The translations under genes were made by a program, and so were the position numbers. Under the pieces are notes generated by a model. It did no database searches. It saw only the letters and a list, made by a program, of their open reading frames with translations, and was not told the origin of the DNA. 64,000 bases of DNA from a bacterium (GTDB lineage: Bacteria; Electryoneota; JAOADG01), in contig JAOADG010000004.1 of NCBI GenBank assembly GCA_026417415.1, forward strand, positions 60,785 through 124,784, given 5' to 3'. Positions 43,575 through 51,952 of this stretch are shown in pieces (position 1 is the first letter of the stretch; the number at the start of each line of letters is the position of its first letter).

Positions 43575-44069
43575 TTGGAATTATCTCCAAAGGAATTCGC
43601 AGAACTTGTCGAACGGGAATCGCCGAAATTAGCCACCTTATTGGCAAGGTTGATTCCAGTGCGTGATCGAGTGCCGGATTTATTACAAGATGTGTGGATC
43701 GCTGTGTGGAGAGGATTACCATGGTTTAGAGGTGAAAGTGCGATTACAACCTGGATTTGGAAGATTGCTTATCGTACTGCGTTAAAAGAAAGAAATCGCA
43801 TCTACGGACGGTTGGACACAGTAGAACTCTTAGAGGAGATGGATAGTTCAAAACATACCTTATCTGTAGAAGACGAAATAGATAGAAAAGACACTTTGGA
43901 AAAAATGATCTCGTGTTTGTCACCTATACAGCGAACCGTGGTGACAATGTTTTACTTAGAAAATTTTTCTATTTCCGAGATTGCAGAAATCATTGGACAA
44001 GCAGAAGGTACTGTGAAAAGCCATTTATTTCGTGCCAGACAAAAAATGATGCAAACTATAAGCGAGTGA
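43575..44069 (+). CDS. ECF-type RNA polymerase sigma factor
   Basis: 164 residues, starting at TTG 43575. Region 2: RDRVPDLLQDVWIAVWRGLPWFRGESAITTWIWKIA (about 27-65, quoted in part by DLLQDVWIAVWRGL). Region 4: LSPIQRTVVTMFYLENFSISEIAEIIG followed by GTVKSHLFRARQKM, a helix-turn-helix that reads -35 elements. Together with the short linker this is a standard group-4 sigma factor. It is followed after 3 bp by a two-TM protein that may be its cognate membrane partner, and stands at the head of the pilus locus. Confidence 0.9.
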   Translation: MELSPKEFAELVERESPKLATLLARLIPVRDRVPDLLQDVWIAVWRGLPWFRGESAITTWIWKIAYRTALKERNRIYGRLDTVELLEEMDSSKHTLSVEDEIDRKDTLEKMISCLSPIQRTVVTMFYLENFSISEIAEIIGQAEGTVKSHLFRARQKMMQTISE

Positions 44070-44072
44070 ACT

Positions 44073-44453
44073 ATGAACACGAATTTTCAAAATGAAAAAC
44101 AAGAATATAGATTGCCACAAGAATTAGAAGAATATCTATCCAAACCACTTCCTCTTAAACTTCCAAACCCAAAGACAATGGCACAAAGAGCCATACAACT
44201 GGGCGATAGACGCACAGTTAAAAAATGGGAGATACAAATCACACCAATTTTGGCAACCTTAACTTTGGCAGCACTGCTGGAGTCAGTTTACAATTGGTGG
44301 TTAAAATTAAGTTTTACCATTAAAATACCAGTAGGTCCATTCTTGCAATTGTGGGATAATTTTGTCATCAGTCATGGTTTGATTTGGGTCATTCTTGCGA
44401 TGGGCTCCATGTTCTATCTTGCCTTCGCATTTTTTACCAAAAAAAACTCTTAG
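44073..44453 (+). CDS. Two-TM protein, possible anti-sigma factor or membrane partner
   Basis: 126 residues. A cytoplasmic stretch of about 60 residues (LPQELEEYLSKPLPLKLPNPK) precedes two membrane helices (about 65-83 and 100-121). It starts 3 bp after the ECF sigma gene and must be co-expressed. Size, position and topology suit an anti-sigma factor, but the HxxxCxxC zinc motif of ZAS-type anti-sigma factors is absent and the cytoplasmic part has no recognised anti-sigma fold. Confidence 0.5.
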   Translation: MNTNFQNEKQEYRLPQELEEYLSKPLPLKLPNPKTMAQRAIQLGDRRTVKKWEIQITPILATLTLAALLESVYNWWLKLSFTIKIPVGPFLQLWDNFVISHGLIWVILAMGSMFYLAFAFFTKKNS

Positions 44454-44797
44454 AGGTAAGCCAAGTACTCTAAAAAGTGTGCATTTTTTGCACTACTAAG
44501 TGAAATTTTTGCAACGAGCTTTAATAGGTCTATTTTTCTTTAAATTTTGGCAATTTGATTATCCGATCACAACATACTATCTTTGCATTGCCTCTTTTAT
44601 CGTATTTTTCAGAAATGGGCATTCATTTTGCGACCATTCTTAAGAAGTGAATTCTGAACTTCAACGGTATCTGCGAAATTATCGGGTGGGTTGAATTACA
44701 GAGTTGCATTCTATATTTGGTTGTTGTATCATAAAAAACTGTATGGCGATATCTGAAACGCCAATCGTTAACCGCAAACTTAGTTGGAGGTTCTATG
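44454..44797. other. Intergenic region between sigma unit and pilin
   Basis: About 340 bp without a credible gene. A weak hairpin (GTGCA / TGCAC at 44479-44483 and 44489-44493, loop TTTTT) lies 25 bp after the two-TM gene but has no T-run after it. The rest probably holds the pilin promoter; I could not pick out a convincing -35/-10 or sigma54 -24/-12 pair. The ribosome-binding site GGAGG lies just before the pilin start. Confidence 0.5.
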
Positions 44798-45211
44798 ATG
44801 AATAAGATCCGCAAATCGAAGGGCTTTACCCTTATTGAAGTTCTGGTGGTGGTTGTCATTGTGGCAATCTTAGCGGCAATTTCGGTACCCATTTATATCG
44901 AATATGTTCAAGGAGCACGTGCTGCTGATGCGCAAGCTACGCTTGGTGCGATTTTGAACGCTGCTAAAATGTATGCACAGGACCTAGGCGAAGACCCACC
45001 AAGTGTTGAAATCCTTGAAGAACTTGGGTATTTCACCATTGACCCATCTACCAAACGTCAATGGACATTCACCATTATTGGTGCTAATCCAATTACTCAA
45101 ATTCAAGCCATTTCAACTGGTGAAATGAAGGGTGGTGCCGGAAAAACAGTTACACTAGACGTGGCAACTGGTAAGTTCTTCGGTTACGGCCTACCTACAG
45201 AAGAAGAATAA
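44798..45211 (+). CDS. pilA: Type IV pilin / major pseudopilin
   Basis: 137 residues from the second of two adjacent ATGs (GGAGG with 7-nt spacing). Prepilin leader of about 8 residues ending KSKG, then FTLIEVLVVVVIVAILAA: cleavage before Phe and Glu at mature position 5, as required for pilin assembly. The soluble part is small, with a helix (AADAQATLGAILNAAKMY) and a short four-strand end, like class-a or GspG-type subunits. Likely the major fibre subunit because it heads the locus and is followed by a strong stem-loop. No disulfide pair is present. Confidence 0.88.
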   Translation: MNKIRKSKGFTLIEVLVVVVIVAILAAISVPIYIEYVQGARAADAQATLGAILNAAKMYAQDLGEDPPSVEILEELGYFTIDPSTKRQWTFTIIGANPITQIQAISTGEMKGGAGKTVTLDVATGKFFGYGLPTEEE

Positions 45212-45233
45212 GTCAACACGATTATTAACGGTT

Positions 45234-45285
45234 GGTTACAGATGACCGGCGGGTGCAGATCTGTGCTCGCCGGCGTGTCGTAACC
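45234..45285 (+). promoter_or_regulatory. GC-rich stem-loop between pilin and pilT
   Basis: Three co-centred inverted segments: GGTTAC/GTAACC (45234-45239, 45280-45285), CCGGCG/CGCCGG (45246-45251, 45268-45273) and CAGATCTG (45256-45263). With G-U pairs the inner stem runs 12 bp to a 4-nt GATC loop. No T-run follows, so it is unlikely to be a simple terminator. A 3' stabiliser for the pilin mRNA, or a processing site, is more plausible. Confidence 0.5.
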
Positions 45286-45309
45286 AAAAAACATTTGGAG
45301 AAACGAACA

Positions 45310-46395
45310 GTGGTAATTGACGAACTATTGCATTTTTCCGTTGACCAGGGCGCTTCTGATTTACATCTATCATCCGGATCTGTTCCTATGATTCGGGTGC
45401 ATGGAAAAATGCGCAAACTGGCATTACCTGAAACTCCACCCGATGAGTTACGTGAAGCAATCAAAGAGATTTTAACCGAAGATCAATATGAACGACTCGA
45501 AGAGCAAAAAGAAATTGACCTGTCGCATATGATCTTTGACAGCCCACAGGCACAAAAAATGATGCGGCCTAAAGCCCGTTTTCGTGTCAATATTTTCCAA
45601 CAAATTCAGGGATTAGCCGCAGTTTTTAGAACCATTCCTGGCGAGATTAAAAGTTTTGAAGAGTTAGGTCTCCCAGAGGTGATGAAAGATTTGGCACTTA
45701 AAGATCGTGGTTTAGTGCTACTTACTGGACCCACAGGTTCAGGAAAATCCACTTCATTAGCGACAATGGTGGACCACATTAACGAATATAAAAACTTACA
45801 CATTATTACCATTGAAGATCCCATTGAATTCTTTCATACTTCAAAAAATTGTATGATTAACCAACGTGAGTTGGGTGCAAATACGCATAGTTTTGCGAAT
45901 GCTTTACGAAGCGCTTTGCGTGAGGATCCGGACGTAATTCTCGTGGGTGAAATGCGTGACTTGGAAACCATTTCTTTGGCTTTAACTGCAGCAGAAACAG
46001 GGCATTTGGTGCTGGCCACGTTGCATACCTCTAGTGCTGCGAAAACCATTGACCGTATTATTGATATATTCCCCTCAGGTCAAAAAACACAGGTTCGGTC
46101 TATGTTGGCTGAATCGCTTGAAGCAGTAGTTTCCCAAAAATTGTTGCCTAAAAAAGATGGTAGGGGTCGTGTCGTCGCACTAGAAGTAATGGTTGCTACA
46201 ACTGCAATCCGTAATCTGATCCGTGAAGATAAAATTTACCAAATTCCTTCCGTAATTCAAGCAGGTGGGAAAGCAGGTATGCAGACACTGGACCAAGATT
46301 TGCAACGCTTGTTAGCGAAGGGGCTCATTGATCGTGAAACAGCTGCTCACGTGGCTGACAATCCTCGACTCTTTGAGGTGAACTTGAACGAATAA
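45310..46395 (+). CDS. pilT: Type IV pilus retraction ATPase
   Basis: 361 residues from GTG 45310, with TGGAG nine bases upstream; earlier in-frame codons run through the stem-loop and are rejected. Walker A GPTGSGKST (about 139-147), Asp box ITIEDPIEF, Walker B REDPDVILVGEMRD, and LATLHTSSAAKTIDR with the conserved His box. The N-terminal PAS-like domain begins ASDLHLSSG. The C-terminal AIRNLIRE motif, needed for retraction in PilT proteins, is present. The hexamer depolymerises the pilus, enabling twitching or DNA uptake. Confidence 0.95.
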   Translation: MVIDELLHFSVDQGASDLHLSSGSVPMIRVHGKMRKLALPETPPDELREAIKEILTEDQYERLEEQKEIDLSHMIFDSPQAQKMMRPKARFRVNIFQQIQGLAAVFRTIPGEIKSFEELGLPEVMKDLALKDRGLVLLTGPTGSGKSTSLATMVDHINEYKNLHIITIEDPIEFFHTSKNCMINQRELGANTHSFANALRSALREDPDVILVGEMRDLETISLALTAAETGHLVLATLHTSSAAKTIDRIIDIFPSGQKTQVRSMLAESLEAVVSQKLLPKKDGRGRVVALEVMVATTAIRNLIREDKIYQIPSVIQAGGKAGMQTLDQDLQRLLAKGLIDRETAAHVADNPRLFEVNLNE

Positions 46396-46433
46396 AATTC
46401 TATACGTGTCTCTTTGGTGTTTTGGAGGTGTTT

Positions 46434-47000
46434 ATGATGAAAGAAAAAAAACCTATGTTCCTTCCGAAATGGCTAAAAAATTCAAGAAGCAGAGGCGGTT
46501 TAACATTATTGGAAGCCGCAGCCAGTTTCTTGATTTTAGGAATAGCATCCGTTGGTGCCATTAAAACCTTCACCATTGGGCGTGTCGGCCTCGAATCTGA
46601 ATACGAATACAAAATGGCAGGCGAACTTCTGCGTCAAAAGACCGAATACATCATTGGTGTTGTCCATTCCATGATGCCAGAAGATTGGCCTTCTGAGTTG
46701 AACTACGATGATTTACGTGGAGAAGAGGTGGTCATTGACTATCGTGGGCAAGGTCAACGTGGTGCGGCGATTGGGAACAATCGTGATGTAATCGGTAGAA
46801 TTCATTTTAGTGCGGTTCGTGAGTACGACGATCCAACTACTCCAATTATTAATCCGGATTGGTACAATGTTCATACCTATATTGAATGGATTGGGCCTAT
46901 CAGAACGGCATGGCAAGACGGTTTAGCGGGTGGAAGGCCAAGAGGACAAAGAGAGCGCATTGATTTTTATGCACGTGTTGTTCCAACTTGGATTCAGTGA
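46434..47000 (+). CDS. Minor pilin / pseudopilin
   Basis: 188 residues from ATG 46434 (GGAGG with 5-nt spacing). A long basic leader of about 25 residues ends RSRGG, then LTLLEAAASFLILGIASVGA: a prepilin site with Glu at mature position 5. The globular part is rich in Asp/Arg, with VVIDYRGQGQRGAAIG and a W-rich end. Not assignable to a particular minor pilin class. It ends 17 bp before the next minor pilin start. Confidence 0.8.
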   Translation: MMKEKKPMFLPKWLKNSRSRGGLTLLEAAASFLILGIASVGAIKTFTIGRVGLESEYEYKMAGELLRQKTEYIIGVVHSMMPEDWPSELNYDDLRGEEVVIDYRGQGQRGAAIGNNRDVIGRIHFSAVREYDDPTTPIINPDWYNVHTYIEWIGPIRTAWQDGLAGGRPRGQRERIDFYARVVPTWIQ

Positions 47001-47017
47001 AAAGGGAGGGTTGTCAG

Positions 47018-47704
47018 ATGAAAAAATGGTTTAGAAAACAAGGTGGATTTACATTTATTGAGATGGCTGTAACCTTTGGAATGGCTGCGTTTTCCTTAAT
47101 CGGATTCGTTTATTTGTGGGCACAAATCGCAAAACAAGAAGCAATTAGCAGTAGAGAAAATATTGTAGATGGATATGGCAATTTTTTGATCTATCGCATT
47201 GCACAAGATTTGAAAAACGCTTATGACTATAGATTGACGGGACGATTGTATGGTTTGGACGGAATTGAATGTCGGATAGTAAACTACACCAATGTACTTC
47301 CGGAAACATTGATTGTGAGATGGCAGTTATTTCCTAATGGAGATGCTGAAAGGCGCCAAATGGGTCGTAACCAAATTACGGAAAGAATGTTTCGTGAATA
47401 TGGTGCAGTATTACAAAGATTAAAACCAGAAGAATCCATTCGTGCGTCTAAGTTTTTGATTAAACCTGCAGGTTCTTTGTATTTACGACAGCGTGACTAT
47501 GCTTTATTAGATTCATCTGCAGTACAAATTGAATTGGCGCTTGATTACACAAAGCAACCTACCCGACTGACCTCGTTTGACGGTCCTGAAGGTCGCATTC
47601 AAGAACCTTATATGCGAAGATTTCAATGGCAAACAATGCTGTATCTAAAGAACAAACACATTTACAAACTCAAACGGTTTGCTGAAGAAGCTGCAGGTCA
47701 ATAA
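47018..47704 (+). CDS. Minor pilin / pseudopilin
   Basis: 228 residues from ATG 47018, preceded by GGGAGG; an in-frame start at 46988 would overlap the previous gene. The leader MKKWFRKQGG is followed by FTFIEMAVTFGMAAF with Glu at mature position 5. The long helical N-terminus leads into a mixed globular domain (TLIVRWQLFPNGDAERRQMG). Comparable to GspJ/PilW-type minor pilins in size and position. Confidence 0.8.
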   Translation: MKKWFRKQGGFTFIEMAVTFGMAAFSLIGFVYLWAQIAKQEAISSRENIVDGYGNFLIYRIAQDLKNAYDYRLTGRLYGLDGIECRIVNYTNVLPETLIVRWQLFPNGDAERRQMGRNQITERMFREYGAVLQRLKPEESIRASKFLIKPAGSLYLRQRDYALLDSSAVQIELALDYTKQPTRLTSFDGPEGRIQEPYMRRFQWQTMLYLKNKHIYKLKRFAEEAAGQ

Positions 47705-47730
47705 GAATAGGATGGAAAGGTAGGGTGATT

Positions 47731-49278
47731 ATGAAAACGGTATTCAAAAAACAATCGGGTCATACCTTAGTATTTGCTGTCCCTATGGCGGCGTTGCTCC
47801 TCTTTAGTTCTTTAGCTTACTTGAAATGGCAAGTAGCTGCACAACAACTAAGCAGGCACCAAGTCGCTGCAACTCAGGCCTATTATACTGCACAAGCAGC
47901 AGTTATTAAAGTACCACTGGCTTATATGCGTATGCGTAGGCCCAACGAACTCCAATCTTATACAGAAATGACCTTTCCGGATGGTGTATTGGATGGTGGT
48001 TTTGGTGAGTACAAGAAACCGATGATCCAATCCTTAGGTGTTACCTCTTCTGGTGGGAATACTGGAGGAGGCCTATTAACCGTAGGAAGGGATTTTTTAC
48101 TTTCTGCGACGGGTGTAGTGAGATATGAAGATTTTCGTGGTAGAAAAATTGAAGTACGAAGAAGAGCTCAGTTGTTGTTACGGAGACAACAATTTTCGGC
48201 ATATTTCTATTTGACCAATTTTGAACAAACGCGTTTCGGTGAATTCATTTGGTTTTGGCCTCCTGATACGTTACAAGGTAGAGTTCATTCCAATTCAGTG
48301 ATTGGCATCAATGGTGGTGTTTTCCATCAATTGGTGACCTCAACTGCATCTTATTGGGCAGGTAATCATACCAATGCAACGTACTATAAAGGTAGAAGGT
48401 TGAACGTTCCACCGGTTGAATTTCCCTTTACTGCAGAATACTTACGGGCAGCTGCTGCAGGTGGCGGAGTATTTTTATCTTCCGAAGGCGGTACACAAAC
48501 GTATGGAATTCGCTTTGAAGGAAATTCAGGTGCAGTGTGGCGTTGGCCAACAGGTACCCCATCACCAATGACTCAAGGAGTTCCACCGAATGCAGGTTCA
48601 ATTGCAATTCCGGGAGGGTCTGATCTTGCTATCTTCTGTGATGGTGAATTGTGGATTTTCGGACATGTTAACGGAAGAGTAGGGATTGGTGCTGCTGGAA
48701 ATTTAAGATTGCTTGACAACATCACTTATTCAGGAACATTATACGAGAATCTTCCTTATCAAAAACCTTCCAATTCATTAGTTAGTATGATGACGCTGAT
48801 TAGTGAAGCACCGGAACCAGCCGATCGTTCCGATCCGTGGACAGGGATTCTGATTGCAAATACTCGTGCCAACGGTCGAGGTGGTGGACGTGCTGCACCA
48901 GCAGGTTCGCAACATTTGCGTGATATTGCCATTTATGGACAATTGATTGCTTTAAATTCAAGTTTTACTTTTGAAGACCAAAATGACACGTGGGATCCAT
49001 TTTTACAACCTCTACCTAACGATTATGGACAAAACAACGACGAACGTGGCACAATCTTCCTAAGAGGTGCGGTAGCTCAAAAGCGAAGAGGATATGTTCA
49101 CCGTTCCAATCGTGGTGGTACGGGCTATGCGAAAGGTTACATTTATGATGACCGATTTTCTAGTGGTTTATTCCCACCACCGTTTACGATTGATGTAACC
49201 AATGCTGGATTTGCAAAATGGGATATTGAAGGATGGCAAGATATTCCAAGAAAACCGGGAGATGAACGGTACGAATAG
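47731..49278 (+). CDS. Large pilus-associated protein with pilin-like N-terminus (PilX/GspK position, DUF4900-like)
   Basis: 515 residues from ATG 47731 (AGGG five bases upstream). The N-terminus KKQSGHTLVFAVPMAALLLFSSLAYLKW (here quoted to SGHTLVFAVPMAALLLF) is pilin-like but has Phe rather than Glu at position 5, as in GspK. The soluble part contains LQGRVHSNSVIGINGGVFHQLVT, a pattern of DUF4900-type pilus proteins, and a glycine-rich beta domain (about 230-420). Probably the tip or priming subunit with the two minor pilins upstream. Ends in an intrinsic terminator. Confidence 0.7.
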   Translation: MKTVFKKQSGHTLVFAVPMAALLLFSSLAYLKWQVAAQQLSRHQVAATQAYYTAQAAVIKVPLAYMRMRRPNELQSYTEMTFPDGVLDGGFGEYKKPMIQSLGVTSSGGNTGGGLLTVGRDFLLSATGVVRYEDFRGRKIEVRRRAQLLLRRQQFSAYFYLTNFEQTRFGEFIWFWPPDTLQGRVHSNSVIGINGGVFHQLVTSTASYWAGNHTNATYYKGRRLNVPPVEFPFTAEYLRAAAAGGGVFLSSEGGTQTYGIRFEGNSGAVWRWPTGTPSPMTQGVPPNAGSIAIPGGSDLAIFCDGELWIFGHVNGRVGIGAAGNLRLLDNITYSGTLYENLPYQKPSNSLVSMMTLISEAPEPADRSDPWTGILIANTRANGRGGGRAAPAGSQHLRDIAIYGQLIALNSSFTFEDQNDTWDPFLQPLPNDYGQNNDERGTIFLRGAVAQKRRGYVHRSNRGGTGYAKGYIYDDRFSSGLFPPPFTIDVTNAGFAKWDIEGWQDIPRKPGDERYE

Positions 49279-49297
49279 TAATAGCATAAAATTGTTG

Positions 49298-49330
49298 AAT
49301 TCGGTGCTCAATGGAGCACCGAATTTTTTA
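49298..49330 (+). terminator. Intrinsic terminator after the minor pilin genes
   Basis: 12-bp perfect inverted repeat AATTCGGTGCTC / GAGCACCGAATT (49298-49309, 49314-49325) with loop AATG and a T-run. It ends the pilin-pilT-minor pilin transcript. Confidence 0.9.
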
Positions 49331-49648
49331 TTAGTACTTGCCTTTCTTTTTACTCCTTGAGGTAATGCATTTTGATTTCTTTCATCTTTATACTATATTT
49401 CAAAATCAATGTGTAAAATGCCTTCCGTAGAACACGGAAACCAACGAACGAATAGGGATACTCAGAATTTGAAGACAAAAGTGGTTTCTCAACAGTATAT
49501 GTTTTTCATTACAGCAATTTGAAGAGGTTCAACTCGCAAATTTCTTTGTGAGTTGTCTTGACGTTTTTTTTGTGTATATTACTGTGGTCGTGGTCACACG
49601 ACCGTCTATTGTCAATTAGCATACTGAGTTGTGGGAGGTCCATCAGTT
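49331..49648 (+). promoter_or_regulatory. pilM operon leader with multiple hairpins and candidate promoter
   Basis: About 320 bp without a gene. Hairpins: TTCCGT/ACGGAA (49423-49428, 49434-49439), CAACTCGCAAA/TTTGTGAGTTG (49530-49540, 49545-49555; 11 bp with one G-U) and GGTCGTG/CACGACC (49586-49592, 49597-49603). A candidate promoter TTGACG (49558-49563) with 16-bp spacing to TACTGT (49580-49585) would start transcription inside the last palindrome. That palindrome could thus be an operator or the 5' end of the transcript. GGGAGG precedes the pilM ATG by 10 nt. Confidence 0.45.
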
Positions 49649-50713
49649 ATGTCCTATAAAACCTCACAACGTTTGGGACTCGATATTGGTTCACACAGTA
49701 TCAAAATCGTTTCCGCAGAACGTTCCCAAAATCGCTACCGTCTTGGTGTCGCTAAAATCATTCCGCTATATCAAGGAAATGAAATTTACGATTCTGAAGG
49801 ACCAAAAAAATCCATTGTTCTTCCCAAGATCATGGAAGCATTTAATGAATTGAAAATTCAACCAAAACGTGTAAAAAGATTAGCATCTTGTGTTAGTGGA
49901 ACTAATGTAGCCGCTAAAGAGATTAAAACCATCAATATGCCAGAAGAAGAAATGTCTTCTGCGCTTTTATCGGAAGCCAGAAAGCATATCCCATTGGATG
50001 GTACAGAATCGGTAGTGGATTATCAAATTTTAGGTGAAGATCCAAACGAGCTGGATAAAGTTCGAGTACTATTGGCAGCGACGACACGCAAACTGTATGA
50101 TGCGCATATGGAATTGTTACGTGATTTGGATTTAAAACCCGGCATTGTTGATTTAGAAGCACTTGCAGCAATTAACAGTTGGATGTTTCTCAATGAGTTG
50201 CCTGAGGATGGTGTCGTATGCTTTTTACACATTGGAGCAAGAAGAACAAATTTATCTGTAGTAGGTACAAAATCTTTGTTCTTTACTCGTGAAATTCCTT
50301 TAGGTGGAAATGCGTTTAACGAAGAATTAATGAATAAGTATGGATTAAATTGGGTAGAAGCAGAAAATGCAAAAATTTCTCAGGGGATGGAACTCAATTT
50401 ACCTGTTAAACAAAGTGATGATACTGGTGCTATCGGCTTACAACAACGTTCTACACTTGATCAATTGCGAGATGAAGTGAATCGTTCGTTGCGTTATTAT
50501 GTCAAAGAAACAGGGATGAGTGATATCCGTGCATTTTATTTGACGGGTGGAGGTTCACGATTAAAGGGAATTGATGAATACTTCCATCAAAAATACAATA
50601 TCCCTGTCGTCAAATGGAATCCGTTTGATATGATAGACGGTGGTGATGCTATCGCTCCTGAAACTGCGCCACAATTTGCAGTGGCTGTTGGATTAGCTCT
50701 GCGTGGGGACTAA
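49649..50713 (+). CDS. pilM: Type IV pilus assembly protein PilM
   Basis: 354 residues from ATG 49649. Actin-like ATPase fold: LGLDIGSHSIKIV (phosphate 1), FLHIGARRTNLSVV (phosphate 2), AFYLTGGGSRLKGIDEYF (adenosine site). The cytoplasmic ring protein binds the N-terminus of PilN. First gene of a tightly packed pilM-N-O-P-Q unit; pilN starts 3 bp after the stop. Confidence 0.92.
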   Translation: MSYKTSQRLGLDIGSHSIKIVSAERSQNRYRLGVAKIIPLYQGNEIYDSEGPKKSIVLPKIMEAFNELKIQPKRVKRLASCVSGTNVAAKEIKTINMPEEEMSSALLSEARKHIPLDGTESVVDYQILGEDPNELDKVRVLLAATTRKLYDAHMELLRDLDLKPGIVDLEALAAINSWMFLNELPEDGVVCFLHIGARRTNLSVVGTKSLFFTREIPLGGNAFNEELMNKYGLNWVEAENAKISQGMELNLPVKQSDDTGAIGLQQRSTLDQLRDEVNRSLRYYVKETGMSDIRAFYLTGGGSRLKGIDEYFHQKYNIPVVKWNPFDMIDGGDAIAPETAPQFAVAVGLALRGD

Positions 50714-50716
50714 ACT

Positions 50717-51370
50717 ATGGTACGCTCATTTGCAATCAATTTAAACAAAGGTGAAGGTCAAGCGGAACGCTTGGCAAGAAGACGAAACCGTAATGATTGG
50801 ATGTTGCTTGGCGTTTTAACGATTGTGCTTGCAATCATTGCTTATTTAAATGTGAGGCAAGCAAAAGCGCTGAATGACATTGAAGATTTCAGAGTAAACA
50901 GAATTCAAGAAGTCAAAGCACGTCTTGTACAATTGACCAAAGAAGGAATGCATGTTAGCCGAGATGATGTAGAAAATCTCGCAAGAATTGATAAAGATAG
51001 AATTTTTTGGGCTGGAAAGTTAATGGCAATTGCACAAGTACTTCCTAGTGAAATGGCTGTAACGGGTCTTTTTTATCATAATCGCCAATTAAGGATTAAC
51101 GCAATTTGTCGCATTAACAAAGAAGAGAAAGAATTTGACAAAGTAGCCACTTTAATTGAACGACTGAGATCTTCTGAATTGTTCTTCACCGATTTTCAAA
51201 AAATTCAATTTACAGAGTCAAAACGAATCTCAGTAGATGACCAAGATATTTTATCTATGTCATTAGTTGCTTCTTTGGAACCCGATCAAGCCACGAAACG
51301 GATACGAAGAACAGCACAAAGAGGAACACAAGCCAAAGTTGATGCTGGTTTAGGAGGTGCAACAAAATGA
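50717..51370 (+). CDS. pilN: Type IV pilus assembly protein PilN
   Basis: 217 residues. A short cytoplasmic tail with the PilM-binding sequence AINLN (about 6-10; INLLP-like) precedes one membrane helix (about 28-47), a coiled coil and a ferredoxin-like periplasmic domain. The C-terminal 25 residues are basic (IRRTAQRGTQAK). Overlaps pilO by 4 bp. Confidence 0.8.
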   Translation: MVRSFAINLNKGEGQAERLARRRNRNDWMLLGVLTIVLAIIAYLNVRQAKALNDIEDFRVNRIQEVKARLVQLTKEGMHVSRDDVENLARIDKDRIFWAGKLMAIAQVLPSEMAVTGLFYHNRQLRINAICRINKEEKEFDKVATLIERLRSSELFFTDFQKIQFTESKRISVDDQDILSMSLVASLEPDQATKRIRRTAQRGTQAKVDAGLGGATK

Positions 51371-51939
51371 AAAAACTGATTGTTACATTCATTATAACTT
51401 TGGGCTTCGGATTGGGTTTTTGGTATTATTACAGTTTTTCGTTACCTGAAAAACCGAGGCAACTTTCTGCTAAAGCCAAACAGCTCCGTGATTTAAATGA
51501 ACAATTGATTTCTGCTGAAATTTTAAGTCGTGAACTTGATTTAGTAGCAAAATTGATTGCAAAAAATCTTGCAACTTCTGCTCAAGATAGTTTGGCTGAA
51601 GATGCACATTTGGGCTTTATGAATTACATTACGGATTTGTTAAGAGCCAATAAAATGGAATTGGTGAAACTAGAACCCGGAAAAAAAGAGACCAAGCCCG
51701 ATTATGTGCGTACTCCTTATACACTAATCGTGAATTGTACCTATAAACAATTTGGTGAATTTATCAATACACTTGAGAAATCTGAACGGCTAATTACCGT
51801 GACAGATTTTGATATTGACAATGATGTGAAGAAAGTAGCTCAAAGAGCAAAAGCAGGTGGGGATATTAATATACGCCAAATGCAAATGAAAATTTCTACA
51901 TTAACCTTGATTAAAAAGAAATCGCAGGCGCAAATTTAG
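51367..51939 (+). CDS. pilO: Type IV pilus assembly protein PilO
   Basis: 190 residues. One membrane helix near the N-terminus (about 4-22), a coiled coil (LSAKAKQLRDLNEQLISAE) and a periplasmic ferredoxin-like domain with YTLIVNCTYKQFGEFINTLEK, the region conserved in PilO. Forms the inner-membrane alignment complex with PilN. Overlaps pilN by 4 bp; 13 bp before the next gene. Confidence 0.8.
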   Translation: MKKLIVTFIITLGFGLGFWYYYSFSLPEKPRQLSAKAKQLRDLNEQLISAEILSRELDLVAKLIAKNLATSAQDSLAEDAHLGFMNYITDLLRANKMELVKLEPGKKETKPDYVRTPYTLIVNCTYKQFGEFINTLEKSERLITVTDFDIDNDVKKVAQRAKAGGDINIRQMQMKISTLTLIKKKSQAQI

Positions 51940-51952
51940 AGGAGCAAAAATT

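Noticed and set aside
45234-45285. Intrinsic terminator between pilin and pilT
   Set aside because: The stem is followed by GTAACC and an A-run, not a T-run, so I keep it as a regulatory stem-loop only.
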